From positions 2,914,001-2,978,000 of the forward strand of contig JBAIAC010000042.1 of the NCBI GenBank assembly GCA_037349315.1: a stretch of DNA of 64,000 nucleotides. Direction: 5' to 3'. Position numbers and translations under genes: made by a program. This DNA comes from Chelydra serpentina. Taxonomy: Eukaryota; Chordata; Testudines; Chelydridae. The stretch's first letter is position 1, and every line of letters begins with the position of its first letter. Shown here one piece after another: positions 1 through 11,859 of the stretch. Below the pieces are notes generated by a model. That model ran no database searches. It worked only from the letters and a program-made list of their open reading frames with translations, and was not told the DNA's origin.

Positions 1-1
1 T

Positions 2-487
<486 letters not shown>

Positions 488-905
488 TTGACTCAAATTC
501 AACTTTTAGAGAGAGATTTAAAAGTGTTTCCACCTTAGATAAGCTAGAGTTTGAAATGTAAACGTGTATTGTTAAAGTCTTGGAAGAGGGGTAACTGTAG
601 TGGTCTATGTTTAGAGGTTAACAGTTTATCCAAAATGTTCCTGTATTCTGTTAATTCAGAGATTATACCCATCGCCCGTGCCACCTGCCCAATTCTAGCT
701 CAGTCTCCTTGAAATCACAGGGGGTAGGGGCTGAAGGATGGAAGGAATGTTTATAGCTTAAATCACCTAAATGTGTTTTGCAAGTTTAATGTCGGTGAGC
801 TCTGTTCCCCTCTCCTGTTCAGACATTATCTCTGGGGATCCCGGAGACAGAAAGGAGCAGGTGTTACCATCTTGGCTACCAATCCCAATGGTGACTCTCT
901 ATACT
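488..905. other. 3' flank of gene A, no coding signal
   Basis: This is non-coding sequence conserved after every gene copy (23569-24021, 32673-32900 and 54593-55060). It probably includes 3' UTR, but no AATAAA is evident here. The only sites noted are the 8-bp target duplication at 898-905 and the start of the hAT-like element after it. Confidence 0.6.
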
Positions 906-1306
906 AGCAATTCTCAAAGCGTGGGGCAGGGCCTCCCAATGGAGGCGCAGGAATTTATCAAGGCAGGCGTGACCTCTGGCTGGGACTCATGAAGAAGGAA
1001 CAGGCCTACCTGGGAGGTGGGGATAAATGCCCAGGCTCTCAAACCCAGGTGGAGCAGCAGCACAGAAGTAAGGGTGGCAATGGGGTGATAAGTCTGCTGT
1101 GAACAGCGATATTGACGTATATCACTTTTCACTTGTCCACCCTAACTTCTGTGCTGCTACTGGAGGACTTCAGAGCTGTGCACATTGCCAGGAACTACTC
1201 TGCCTTTAGAGCTGGGTGGTGATATATGGGCTTGTGAGGGTGGGGGTGTAAATGACCACAGACACAAAGAACAGGGGGCCAATGGAACACATTTGAGAAC
1301 CGCTGG
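906..1306. mobile_element. Non-autonomous hAT-like DNA transposon (unit 1)
   Basis: The element is about 400 bp. Its ends are imperfect inverted repeats of the 'GGTTCTCAAA' type seen in Charlie-like hAT elements (caattctcaaagc on the left, atttgagaaccgctg on the right). It is flanked by an 8-bp repeat, tctatact at 898-905 and tctacact at 1307-1314, as expected for hAT. The unit 4 copy has identical 8-mers on both sides. An internal inverted repeat (cagcagcacagaag at about 1055 and cttctgtgctgct at about 1145) could form a hairpin. There is no transposase ORF. Confidence 0.7.
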
Positions 1307-1365
1307 TCTACACTATTATGGTCACCACGTTTTCAAAAGGATAAATCTTCTCCAAAGTATGTCTT

Positions 1366-2362
1366 GTGAGGTATCGTGGGAAAAGTCATCGCCTGCTGAT
1401 TATTATTGTCACGTTAACATGTGTTTGTCAGCCCTGTCCATGGAGCTCTGAGAGTTTCATGTACGTTTGTTACATGCCGGAAAGCTGGAAAATGCCCACA
1501 GACTAGCTCCTCACAGACAATGGCACCTGCACACCAGCTAGGCGCTAAGTGGCCATTAATTGCTTATCCGACCATTCACCAGCTGTGGAGCTGTGAACAA
1601 GAGGGTTACAATTCACGGGAAGGACAGCTGGATGCTCACTTAGGCCACAGACTGATTGTCGCCTGCCCCCCAGCTGGGGGGTGAACCTCAAAGAGGAGAA
1701 TGGTATAAAAGCACAAGGGAGAATTGCCTCCATTTTCACCTCTCCTCTCCCGTCTTTACAGAAGGCAACAATATGCCTTGAAAGGCAACAGGGGCCTTGG
1801 ATTGGGGAGGCCGAACCAAAGCGGGAAGGAAATCCAGGCTGGGTACTAAGAACTGTGAACTGCCTGCAACAGCGGGTGGGGTGTGAAAACCTGTTTGCTT
1901 TGCATTTTCCTTAGATTGGTAAAATTTAGGGTGTAAAATGCACGTTTTAATTGTATAGTTGTAACCCGTTCTGACCTTTTACATCTTTCTCCCTTGTAAT
2001 CCCTGAAAACCTCCTTTTTCAGGTTAATAAACTGGTTTTAGTGTTATGTCTGGACCTGTGTGTTTTCATTGAAGTGTTTGGGGGATTTGACTGGAGAGAA
2101 CAAGGCTGTGGCCTAATCAGTCCCCTCTGTGGGGGTGACCCACTAATTATTGAGTTTGTCCAGCACAATGAACAGACTGAGCAGTCCAAGATGCACATTC
2201 CCGGGGCGCAAGGCTGGGAGTAGAAAACTGGCTGATGTTGCTGGGTCGTTTGGTAAGTTCGTGAGTGTCTGGCTTGTCGCACTCAGTACAGTGCAGCCAG
2301 GAGTGACTTTGAAGGGTGGTGGCTGTGTGTGAGCAGAGCGTGGAGGGGTTTGTTGTTCACAC
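1366..2362 (+). repeat. LTR-like block with TATA box and poly(A) signal (unit 1)
   Basis: The block is conserved in units 1, 2 and 4. It contains TATAAAA (1704-1710) and, about 320 bp on, AATAAA (2026-2031), with no long ORF between them. This promoter-plus-poly(A) arrangement suggests a solo LTR from an older retroelement. The AATAAA could also terminate the zinc-finger transcript upstream. Edges are approximate, because I could not find a matching target duplication. Confidence 0.4.
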
Positions 2363-2373
2363 AGAGAATCAGT

Positions 2374-3418
2374 AGGGTGGATTTGATTTAAATCATGATT
2401 TCAATCGCTAGTCAGGAAGACTCATGGTATGCTACATAAAAGTGCATTCTTGTTGGTTGATATAACCTTAATACATATTCTTCACATCACAGAGCTCGAT
2501 GTAGGTTTCATTTTTAGAAGATACACACTATACATTTTTAAACAGTGATTTATTCTGAAAACTTTTCAGATGAGTTTTACAGCTCTATCGGACAATGAAT
2601 GTTTGTTTGGTTATTTCATTTCATTTATTTTCATTTGTTTATTTTATTGCTCGGTTATTTCATTGATGCCATGTCACCAGACAGACACTGAAATTGTTTT
2701 ATTTCACTAAAACAACAACGTTAAGTATTCTCGATTTTTTCTTCAACAGCAAACATATAATATTTTAACAGTAAAGCATATGTCCATCGCGTCTTACATT
2801 TATCTTCAGTCTTCATCTCCTTATCCAGATCTCTTCCACCTCCACCAGTCTTCTATTCATGGAACGTTTTGAAACTTTGCACTTTTTGAAAGAGGTAAGG
2901 GATTCACTCTGTGTACACAAATTTGCAGAGGGACAATCGAGGTGAGGTTTGTTATTTCTCACCTCTACATATTAATATATTTTAAAAACACTTTTGCTGT
3001 TGACAAGCATGTTACCTCTGGAGATACAAAGCCACAGTTTGAGAACTGGAAAACTAAGCATCTCTGATGGTATCTTCTAGACTGAGCACTGAGTCCCAAT
3101 GGGTGGATAGAAAGATTAACCTAAGTAATCTATACAGAAGCCTGTGGAACCCCATAAGATTGGGTCCTTAATCCATGAACTATAGGAACTCATTGACAAA
3201 ACTTTTCTTAAACATTACATGACTATATTGTCTCGTACTATAGAATTAGAATTTACAATCCCTATTCCATGTTGAGATATCTTTGAGCTATAATGTATCT
3301 TAATTAAAACTAGATAAGTTCTTTCCTCAAAAAACATTTTATCAAAAAAATTGAATTTAAAAAAGAAATCTGATTTTCTTGATTTTTTTTAAAGAAATCA
3401 TTGGTTTTTATTCACCCT
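2374..3418. mobile_element. AT-rich interspersed element with inverted ends (unit 1)
   Basis: The left end reads agggtggatttgatttaaatcatgatt and the right end closes with aatcattggtttttattcaccct, so the outer ends are imperfect inverted repeats (agggtg.../...caccct). The interior is about 70% A+T and non-coding. Paralogous copies are at 25490-26560, 56309-57367 and, truncated on the left, about 32900-33584. This is probably an old non-autonomous DNA transposon. No target duplication was established. Confidence 0.5.
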
Positions 3419-4104
3419 GGGAAGCAGTGTAAAACATGCCCTGGGATGGAGAATTAATCAGTTCAACAGTCCAGATTTAAATTGTATTAGAGAATGTTTA
3501 GAAACAGATGATACAAACAGTTGGAAGCGTCAGTTATCGGTCATTGGGGGTAGCAGGCAGAGTATGGGAGGATGTTAGTATTTTGGGGTTGGGCAGCACA
3601 CATAATACATACAGGCTGCAGTGTCCCCAATGGAAGGGTAAGCGGTGGGCGGGATCAGGGTACAGTTGGTAAGCGGTGAGGGTCTATCACTCATATAGGG
3701 AGTACAGGCAGTCGTAGGTGTAGGTAAGTGGGCTGGGGAATGAGAATGGGGCGACCCAGTACCCTGGGGTTTGTCTCATACCCACTGACTCCTGGGACCC
3801 AGCATAGCACCGTTCGGCTTTCATCATCGTGATCCTGAAAGAGAAGCTACGCAGGGCAAACCAGAGAAGGGGAACGAGCTGACATCCTCAACTCCACCGA
3901 CTTTGATTTTGGCTAAATCCTGAACTCCCCCTGGGATGTCAGACTTGAGGTTCTGCTGCCAGCCTTCCCCTCATGCCTCTGTTTCCTTCCCAATGGTCAG
4001 AGGTGAAATAATTTAAAGGACTTAGCGGTATGCGGGAGTCCTGAGCAGGGGGCGGGGCCTCACCCGGAATTGGTGGGGTCTTTAAATCCCTGGGCCCATT
4101 AAAT
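3419..4104. other. Spacer with a unit-1-specific insertion of about 290 bp
   Basis: Flanking sequence matches units 3 and 4. Bases about 3471-3758 are absent there: the other copies run from 'ttcaacagtcgagatagtaccctgggg' without a break. The extra piece is non-coding and includes a repeated ggtaagcggtg motif. I do not recognise its family. Confidence 0.55.
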
Positions 4105-4505
4105 GTGGGGAGGAGACAAGGGTCCCACAGCCCAGCAGACAAATTCCAAGGAAGAGACACTCTGGCGTCTGCTTCCAATTTGGGAAAGGATTAATTCTAA
4201 GATCACAGCTTGTGACACCTCAGACAATCCATACTGGAGACAAAACCCTTCAATGCTTGGACAGTGGGGAAAGCTTCAATAAGTGCTCAGATCTTAATAA
4301 CTGTGGGAGAAACCACACTGGAGAGAAACCCTATCAATGCCTCGAGTGCGGGAAATGTTTCATTTCTAAGTCAGTACTAATTTCACATCAGAAAAGTCAT
4401 ACAGGGGAGAGACCCCATAAGTGCTTGGACTGTGGGAAAAGTTTCAGACAGAGATCACATCTCATTAAACATGGGAGAATCCACACAGGATCTAAACTTC
4501 TGTGA
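4105..4505 (+). pseudogene. Decayed zinc-finger terminal exon (fossil ZNF, unit 1)
   Basis: The start resembles the spacer of the live genes' finger exon (the block around CAGCAGACAAATTCCAAGGAAGAGACAC). It then encodes a degenerate finger (CLDSGESFNK, second Cys replaced by Ser), an intact finger (LECGKCFISKSVLISHQKSH), another finger ([20 protein letters not shown]) and a stop at 4503-4505. An open frame runs from 4212. One finger still present in units 3 and 4, carrying a stop there, is missing here, so the frame is open. No KRAB exon lies upstream. It is probably an ancient fragment, not a gene. Confidence 0.75.
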
Positions 4506-4989
4506 CACAGGGTCAGAAAGTGTTAAGCAAGTCACAAGCTAATTGAATCAATTCCAACCTTCAGAGACACGTTAGGCAAGTGTGTAAATGGCAATTAGGG
4601 CCATTTAACGTTAGGTAAGGTAGATTTTGAAATGCACAGTTGTGTTGTTAAAGACTCGGAAGAAGACGTTAGATGATTAACAATGTAACCAAACGGTTCC
4701 TGCAGTCTGTTAATTTTGAGATCAAAAGGAAATATTAACATTTAGAAGAAACCGCCGTGTAATAATGTCATTGTATGTCTCTTTAAAGTTTGTGGTAAAA
4801 TGTCTATGAACTGCTTTATGGATAATTATTTTATGTTCATCCCATATCATTAATTACCAGTGATCTTTAGGAAATAGAAGGTTACTTCATTAGTATATTG
4901 TTCACCCAAAGCCTGTGTGCTGTTAAGATGCTGCAAAACTCCATACTGAAACTCTTGGGACCTGATCATTTTATCTCAGATCTTCATTG
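4506..4989. other. 3' flank of the fossil ZNF
   Basis: AT-rich non-coding sequence conserved at 34474-34957 and 58258-58741. No ORF, repeat edge or regulatory site is apparent. The empty integration site of ERV2 (gtcac, 4990-4994) lies at its right end. Confidence 0.5.
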
Positions 4990-4994
4990 GTCAC

Positions 4995-5065
4995 AACTTC
5001 AGAAATGTGGGGAAAGTTTCATTCAGCCAATGCACCTCATTAAATAGGAATAGCTTGACTGCAGG
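4995..5065 (+). pseudogene. Relic of a single zinc finger
   Basis: The bases encode a recognisable remnant of a finger, ...KCG(K/E)SFIQPMHL..., followed by nothing finger-like. The unit 3 copy (43347-43433) continues with a second His region and a linker remnant (YQRIHKG). This shows that more finger DNA once lay here. Confidence 0.55.
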
Positions 5066-5090
5066 AAAAGATTCCATCTGAACTCACACA

Positions 5091-5888
5091 TAGAATCATA
5101 GAAGATTAGGATTGGAAGAGACCTCAGGAGATTATCTAGTCCAATCCTCTGCTCAAAGCAGGACCAACACCAACTAAATCATCCCAGCCATGGCTTTGTC
5201 AAGCCTGACCTTAAAAACCTCTAAGGAAGATTCCACCACCCCTCTAGGTAACCCGTTCCAGTGCTTCACTGCCCTCCTAGTGAAATCATGTTGCCTAATC
5301 CCCAACCTAAACTTGCCACACTGCAACTTGAGACCATTGCTCCTTGTTCTGTCATCTGCCACTACCAAGAACAGCCGAGCTCCATCCTCTTTGGAACCCC
5401 TCTTCAGGTAGTTGAAGGTGCTATCAAATCTCCCCGCTCCCACTCTTCTCTTCTGCAGACTAAATAAGCCCAGTTCTCTCAGCCTCTCCTCGTAAGTCAT
5501 GTGCCCCAGCCCCCAATCATTTTCATTGCCCTCCACTGGACTCTCTCCAATTTTTCCACATCCTTTCTGTCACAGGGGGCCCCAAACTGGATGCAAACTC
5601 CAGATGTGGCCTCCCCAGTGCTGACTAGAGGGGAATAATCACTTCCCTCGATCTGCTGGTCATGCTCCTACTAATGCAGCCCACTATGCCGTTAGTCTTC
5701 TTGGCAACAAGGGCACACTGCTGGCTCATATCCAGCTTCTCGTCCACTGTAATTCCCAGGTCCTTTTCTGCAGAACTGCTGCTTAGCCAGTCGGTCCCCA
5801 GCCTATAACAGTGCATGGGATTTCCCACTCTAGCGGGGAGAGCACCCTGCTCTGGTATGTACGGATCAGGCCCTTTTCCTGTAGCCAT
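5091..5888 (-). mobile_element. CR1 LINE 3' fragment (unit 1)
   Basis: On the minus strand this is the end of a chicken-repeat-1 (CR1) retrotransposon. The reverse-transcriptase C-terminal part reads [21 protein letters not shown], then [17 protein letters not shown], and ends with the characteristic CR1 3' UTR (on the plus strand tagaatcatagaagattagg...). The frame is broken between about 5536 and 5625. 5'-truncated like most CR1 copies. Orthologous copies sit at 43465-44263 and 58861-59668, so the insertion predates the unit duplications. Confidence 0.9.
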
Positions 5889-6480
5889 ATTGTAAGGCCT
5901 AAAAGTCTACGGCCTTTGTCTGCAGCCAGGTTGAAAGAGCAGCAGCCGTGAGCTGAGTAGCAGGAAGTCACATCCTCTCATTCTATCTAAATTTTATGAC
6001 AATAATGTAATGTCAGGCTGTTAAGAAGGAGACCCCGTCCTAATGGAACCCACTATCACCAGATAAAGAAACAGATCTTAAGATGGTTGAAGGAAACTTA
6101 GTTTGATAGCGTCCTTCTGACAAGAAATCACTTCTCAATTGTTGGGGTTGTGAAATCCCCATTTCTTTACTGTTTTGTCTTTATGGTTCCCACTTCTCTA
6201 CTGCTTGTCTGGATGGTCTCTGTCTGGTTCTTTAATTATTTCTGTCTGGTGTATAATTAATTTTTCTAGGTGTAAATCAATGAAGTATTTGGGATATAAT
6301 TGTTTAGAGAATTGCATGACAAGATGTTAGGATTGGTTAGTAACATTTTAGTAGAATGATTGGTTAAGGTCGAGCTAAGCAGGACTCAAGTTTCACTCTA
6401 TAAACTGGGGTCCAAAGGGAAAGTCTTTGGGGAGCCAACTCCAGGACAGAGCCCTAAGATCAGAGCTGCGAGATCTCAAC
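5889..6480. other. Spacer between two LINE fragments
   Basis: Non-coding sequence conserved in units 3 (44264-44866) and 4 (59669-60261). I recognise no gene, repeat end or regulatory site. Confidence 0.45.
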
Positions 6481-6489
6481 CCTCTGCCA

Positions 6490-7076
6490 AGGAAAAGGCA
6501 TTAGAAAAGATTCCGAAAAGGGCAACTAAAATTATTAGGGTTTGGAATGGTTCCCATATGAGGAGAGATTAAAGAGGCTAGGACTTTTCAGCTTGGAAAA
6601 GAGGAGACTAAGGGGGCATATGATAGAGGTATGTAATATCATGAGTGATGTGGAGAAAGTGAATAAGGAGAAGTTATTTACTTTTTCCCATAATATAAGA
6701 ACTAGGGGTCACCCAATGAAATTAATGGGCAGGAGGTTTAAAACAAATAAAAGGAAGTTCTTCTTCACACAGCGCACAGTCAACCTGTGGAACTCATTTC
6801 CTGAGGAGCTTGTGAAGGCTAGGACTATAACAGGGTTTAAAAGAGATCTAGATACATTCGTGGAGATTAATGTTTGTTAGCCAGGATGGGTAAGGAATGG
6901 TGTCCCTAACCTCTGTTTGTCAGAGGGTGGAGATGGATGGCAGGAGAGAGATCAATTGATCATTACCTGTTAGGTTCATGCCTTCTGGGGCACCTGGCAT
7001 TGGCCACTGTCGGTGGACAGGATACTGGGCTGGATGGACCTTTGGTCTCAGCCAGTACGGCCGTTCTTATGTTCTT
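6490..7076 (+). mobile_element. CR1-like LINE 3' end, plus strand (unit 1)
   Basis: It encodes the last part of a LINE reverse transcriptase: [14 protein letters not shown], then [17 protein letters not shown], then [20 protein letters not shown]. The 3' tail is gggctggatggacctttggtct...ttcttatgttctt, a sequence typical of turtle CR1-type elements and the SINEs that borrow their tail. A stop and a frame change near 6570 break it. Copies occur at 44880-45450 and 60270-60856. Confidence 0.85.
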
Positions 7077-8226
7077 CTGACACCGTACAGAAACTGGAGT
7101 CCCCCAGAGGGACCTGATCCTGACTGCCCAACAGGAAAGGCTCATCTGTCTTATTGGGAGTGGTGAGCACTGTGTGCTTAGCTTGTGCAGTCTGGTTTGG
7201 GGCGCGAAACCTCCTTGCACCGGCCCTGTTCCTCGTTCCCACACACATCAGGGGTTTTGGCTCCCAAAGATCCAGCTGCCCATCGCTGGGGTGAGGATCC
7301 AGCAGCAGCAGAGCAGCAGCTGGTCAGTGACCTTCTGGCTCTGCCTGGTCTAGCAAACCCCAGGCAGAGGAGGAGAAGCCCACATCAGCCCCTCCTCCCT
7401 GCTGCACAGGGCCACAGGTGGGGGAAGGGAGAGAGAGAAACTCCTCCAGCTGCTCCCTCTGCCTCGCTGAAGTCCCCCCCTCCTCCTTCCCCTCCCAGCC
7501 GGGATCCCCCTGCCTTGGAGATGAGGAGAAGGACACTTGGGCCAGGCCCCACCTTCACTCTAGACACCTGTCCCCACCCCCCATCTTCCACCAGCCCATG
7601 GGCTGGGCTCCCCCACTTACCTGGAGCTGTTTCCAGGGACACTTGCCCTGAATGGGGCTGGTAACTCCTCCTCTACCTGAATCCTCCAGGGCTCTGGTGG
7701 ATCCAATGTTAAGGCACCATTGTGTTGGGTTCTGGGGATTGAATGATTGTGGCTGGTGGAGCTGGGAAGCAGGGGGAGCAGGGTCCTGGGGTATCAAGTG
7801 TTTGGGGATCATGGGATAAGAGGCGAGGTAGAGCACAGGGGTAGGGAGGTGCTGTCTCTCCTCATTCACCCCGTCTGCCCCTTCCCCCTGCCCCCTCTGC
7901 ATTCAAAATGCACCACTAGGAGAGGCTTTTGGGGAGGCCTGGAGATCCCACCTCTGCCTCCGCAGCATCAGCCTCCGAGCGTCTGTCTATGGTAAGAAAT
8001 GTGGTCGGGATTAGCCGGCGCATCTCTGTGACCCTGAACCGGGTTTCCGAGTAAAAACGCATCATGAGCATCTTATGTGTAAGGCTGTGATTTGTCCTGA
8101 ATATTTGTAGTAAAATCAGGGACAGCTCACCGGCAATAAAGCTAAATTAGTGGAAGCCCGTGGCCTGTCTGTGACAGTTACTAATAATATCCATGACAAA
8201 ATGGGGAGGGAGAAGGCTCCAGCCCC
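7077..8226. other. GC-rich upstream spacer, no supported gene
   Basis: Conserved with unit 4 (60857-62045). In unit 3 about 440 bp (equivalent to 7234-7675) are missing. Several antisense open frames are present, but they are proline/serine-rich, start and stop at different places in each copy, and look like GC-content artefacts. Confidence 0.45.
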
Positions 8227-8313
8227 CATGGCTGCTGGGGCTCTGGGGTCGGTCCCATGGCTGCTGGGGCTCTGGGGTCGGTCCCATGGCTGCTGGGGCT
8301 CTGGGGTCGGTCC
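8227..8313 (+). repeat. 29-bp minisatellite, three copies
   Basis: Three perfect head-to-tail copies of a 29-bp unit beginning catggctgctggggctctgg (8227, 8256, 8285). Units 3 (about 46176) and 4 (about 62038) carry a single copy, so the expansion is specific to unit 1. Confidence 0.9.
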
Positions 8314-8468
8314 CATGGTGGCTGGGCAGCTGTTAGGGTCTGGTAGAGAGCTGCAGAGGCCCCGTGCCACCCATGGCTGAGAGCTGCAGAGTCCCCCGAC
8401 ACCTCCCATGACAGCTAGGAACTGCAGGGTACCCCTATGGCCTGCAGCGTCGTTAGCATATGTGACTC

Positions 8469-8903
8469 TGTTAGCTGAGCAAGGCACCTGTCATAAAATT
8501 AGCAAGGCCTCTGCCATAAAAATGCTCCCTAATCTCCTAGCAATAAAATCTTTTGGCCTTGTACAAAATCCGTTTATCTTACACAAATATCCTTGCATCG
8601 GCTTTTTCTGTCCCCCTGCTTAAATTGAGTAACTATAAGAAACCAGTTTGAGCAGGATAGCTTGGATGAGATTGTAATGCCCTCTTTGTCTGTCTTCGTA
8701 TATATGTTGGTGCTCGTCGTGAATAAAGTTGTCACACTCCTCCACAGCAGTTAGCTGCTGAGGGGGTTGTGTACCCTTTGATCAAAGCTTCTAGGACTCA
8801 GTGTGTTTCTTACATGGCTTCTGACAGCTTGTGAGCTACAGTCCAACTCCGCATCACCCGGTGTTGGGACGGTGAGTAAGGACAAGCTGATTTTTACCTA
8901 ACA
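8469..8903 (+). repeat. ERV1 5' LTR
   Basis: 435 bp, starting tgttagctgagc and ending tacctaaca. It contains an AATAAA (8722-8727) and a TATA-like ctataagaaa near 8633. It is nearly identical to the 3' LTR. Confidence 0.95.
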
Positions 8904-8906
8904 ATT

Positions 8907-8924
8907 TGGGGGCTCCTCCGGGAT
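8907..8924 (+). other. ERV1 primer-binding site, tRNA-Pro type
   Basis: The 18 bases tgggggctcctccgggat match the proline-tRNA primer site seen perfectly in ERV2 (35803-35820), with one mismatch (C for G at the tenth base). It lies 3 bp after the LTR, as in gammaretroviruses. Confidence 0.85.
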
Positions 8925-9075
8925 CCTTCTGGTGCGGCTCCTCTGTCTGGTGGTTGGTTCACTCTTTCTCAGACTGGCAGGCGCCATGGGAGATTTCTCC
9001 CAGTCACTCTGAGATCGTGGGGTGGACTGCCGGACTGCAGGATAAGTGTCAGTTGGAAAGCTCCTGTCAGACGCC

Positions 9076-10737
9076 ATGGGGCAAGGGATTAGTGTCCCTG
9101 TTGGGAGCCCTTTGGGCATTATGAATAAGTTGTGGGATGAAGGAAAATTGCCAGTCAAAAAGGTAATGACTAAAAGGAAATTGTACACTCTGTGTGAGAC
9201 AGCATGGACTGGATATACTGCAGTATTGGCCAATCTGGAGGAACGGTGGCCTATGTATGGTTCTTTTGAGCGGGCTGCCTTAAGGGGAGTAAGGGGCCAA
9301 CTCAAAGACAACCATCCACGACAGTTGGATTATTGGTATTGTTGGGATTTTGCAGAGGGACTGTGGAAATCTGTAAAGATAATGGCAGTCCGATCCTCTT
9401 CCGAGGAGGATATCCCTCCCCCAAGTTATTTTAATGAAGAATGTAAGTCATGGCGTGTTTTAGATCGCCATTTGATTCCTTCCGCCCCTGCCCCGATGTA
9501 TCCTTCCCTTGAGGGCGCTCCTCAGGGGTCGGAAGTGGTTTTGCAGGTCTCCCCTCCGGAGTCTGACAAAACGGGAGGGGAAGAAGGGGGAGACTCCTCT
9601 CCGGACAGAATGATCACTCGTAGTGTGGCAGAGGGGCCACGACAACGAGAATTGCAGAATAAAATCGAAGAAGCTCTGGAGCGAAGTAGTCCTAAGAGAC
9701 CCCCCCTCCAGATGCCTCTTCAGATATATGATCAGCCTTTTCTGGGTATTGATGGTGTTTTACAGCATGCTAATATTGTTGAAACAAAAGGATGGCTTGA
9801 ATGGGATCTTAAGGAATGGGGAAGGCTGGCAGGGACTTTTGGAGATAGGCCTCAGAGGATTTTAGAATTAGTGGAATGATTGTTTACAAGTCATAATCCT
9901 ACTTATGCAGATGTTTACCAGTTGTTAGAAAGGGTTTTGACAGGACAGGAGAGAAGTAGTTTGTGAATGGCAGAAAGAGAATGGGGTGATGTGGACCCCG
10001 GGAATGTTGTTTGGATGAATAGACGGACTGATGCGGCTCAGTGGGGCCCACAGGAATGGACAGAGGCTAGAAGAACTCAGCTAAGAACAGACAGGGAAAG
10101 ATTGTTGGGCAGACTGAGAGACATGGCTCATCGCCCACCTAATCAGGCTAAATTCCTGAAAATTCGGCAGGAACCCGATGAACCCCCCCCCAGACAATTC
10201 TGGTCGTGGTTATTGGAGGGGTCTCGGATGTTCACCCAGCTGAACTCTGAGAGAAGGGAGGATCATCCTACCCTTATTTCACATTTTGTGACTCAGTCCT
10301 TGCCCCCTGTACGGGACTATTTTTTGAATTTGCGCCCTGGGTGGGGTGGTGAGTCTGTCAGCTCAGTATTGAATGTAGCTGACTTTGCGTGGGAAAAGGA
10401 GAGAGAGCGTAGCAAAAAGAAGGATAGGAAGGAGGAGTATAAGCTGATGGCTTTAGCCTTTCATGGTGGCCGTGGGGGTGCTCGGAGTCACGGACGTGGT
10501 CAAGGCAGAGGATTTCAGGGTACTAGGGGGAGAGGATCTTGGCTGCCCCAGCCCTCGGGAAATTGTTTCCAGTGCGGACAACTGGGTCATTTTAGACACG
10601 ATTGCCCCTGGGGACGCTCAGGTGGCTCGGCTGTAGCTGTTAATAATTATGCCGAAGACGAGTTCGTTTTTACACTGCCTGCTCAACCAATTCCTCAAGC
10701 CTGGATAAACTACAAAGGACAACAACATCGCAAGTGA
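9076..10737 (+). pseudogene. gag: ERV1 gag, two in-frame stops
   Basis: Gag polyprotein (matrix, capsid, nucleocapsid). It opens with MGQGISVP at 9076; Gly2 fits an N-myristoylation signal. The frame stays the same to 10737, but TGA codons at 9877-9879 and 9964-9966 interrupt it in the capsid region. The nucleocapsid has a single CCHC zinc knuckle (CFQCGQLGHFRHDC, 10564-10605) after an Arg/Gly-rich stretch. The terminal TGA is followed in the same frame by protease, as expected for stop-codon readthrough. A longer open frame from 9046 would start upstream of the myristoylation Met, so I chose 9076. Confidence 0.9.
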
Positions 10738-11140
10738 TGGTGCCCCAGGGACGAAGGCATTCTGAGGGTCTTATCTCTTTAATGTCTTTAGTAGGCTCCC
10801 TTCTCTCCTACTAAGGAGCCTTGGTTAACCCTTTCAGTTCAAGGTTTCTCTGTATCTTTTCTTATGGACACAGGGGCTACCTTTCCCCTTTTAAACCATG
10901 CCCCCCCTTCGTGGTTATCTCCTGAGGTAAAGACTGCAAGGGGGGTGGAGGGAAATCTACAAACTCTTGGGCTTACTTTGCCTTTGAATGTTGTTTTGCT
11001 AATAAGTGTTTTTCTCACTGTTTTCTTTTTTCCCCAGCCTGCCCTTTCCCCTTGATGGGTCGAGATTTGCTTTGTAAACCCGAGGCCACTTTAACCTGCA
11101 TTCCTGGGGGGGGGTGGGGGTGGGTTTACTGATGAGTTTA
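10738..11140 (+). pseudogene. pro: ERV1 protease and start of pol
   Basis: Retroviral aspartic protease region in the gag frame. The active-site motif LMDTGA is at 10861-10878. Near 11053 a later frame shows MGRDLLC, the usual C-terminal GRDLL element. The frame is lost between them (a stop near 11053, a T-rich stretch and a G-run at 11107-11116). The gene is then cut by the insertion starting at 11153. Confidence 0.8.
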
Positions 11141-11152
11141 TTACAGGGAAGG

Positions 11153-11270
11153 TTTCAGTGTAGTGGCTGTGTTGGTCTGTGTCAGCAAAAAGAAAACAAG
11201 AAAAATACCTGTGGCACCTTAGAGACTAACAAATCTATTGCAGCATAAGCTTTCGGATGCATGGAATGGA
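11153..11270 (+). mobile_element. SINE-like interspersed repeat fragment
   Basis: It begins ggtttcagtgtagtggctgtgttggtct and includes ctgtggcaccttagagactaacaaat...cataagctttcg, which I recognise as a very common turtle interspersed repeat. I cannot assign its class with certainty (SINE, or the end of a LINE or Penelope-like element). Confidence 0.6.
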
Positions 11271-11859
11271 ACAGACAGTGCGCAGATGTAAGCAGAGTCA
11301 GGATGAGCTCTACCCTGACATCTGGTGGTGAGTTGTGGAAAGGGATGTCGGGCTAATCTTGTTTGCATGGACACACCCACCCTGCAAAGCATGATGGACC
11401 GCTTGCCCAAATGGTCACCTTGACTGCTGTGGGAGCCCCAGTTTCTCTGTTATTGGGGCAGGAAGACTAAAGTGTTGTTACCCTGATTATGTGAATCAAG
11501 GACAGTGGGCTTTTGTTATGATGAAGGGACTCGCCCTTAGCTAAGCAGCACTTGCTAGGCGAGGGACATGGATTCCAAAACCCAGTGAATTGAGAGAGGT
11601 TGGGGACAGGTATTTGTATCTGGTGGCATGGGCCTCTTCTGAGGGTCCTATATGTCAATTGCACCTCCTTCTCTAGCTAATTTTGAGTTCCTTAGGAGTC
11701 TATTCACAGGCTGCTGAGTTGGAATTACTCTGGACTAAGTGTGCAAATGAGCACGAAGGCTCCCCTAACTACAAGCTGAAATCACTAAAAAGCTGAAATT
11801 GTTATGAGCTGAAATCACTGAGCACTGTGTTAAGTAGTGGGGGAGCCAGAAGATATATT

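Noticed and set aside
1366..2362. A separate small host gene driven by the TATA box at 1704
   Set aside because: There is no conserved ORF between TATA and AATAAA across units 1, 2 and 4; an LTR is a simpler explanation.
5174..5536. Candidate host gene on the minus strand
   Set aside because: It is the reverse-transcriptase end of a CR1 retrotransposon, present in three units.
7185..7664. 159-codon frame upstream of ERV1
   Set aside because: It is Pro/Ser-rich and absent from unit 3. In unit 4 the frame is changed by an insertion. No domain.
8227..8313. Possible CRISPR-like array
   Set aside because: The units are contiguous without spacers, and the DNA is from an animal.
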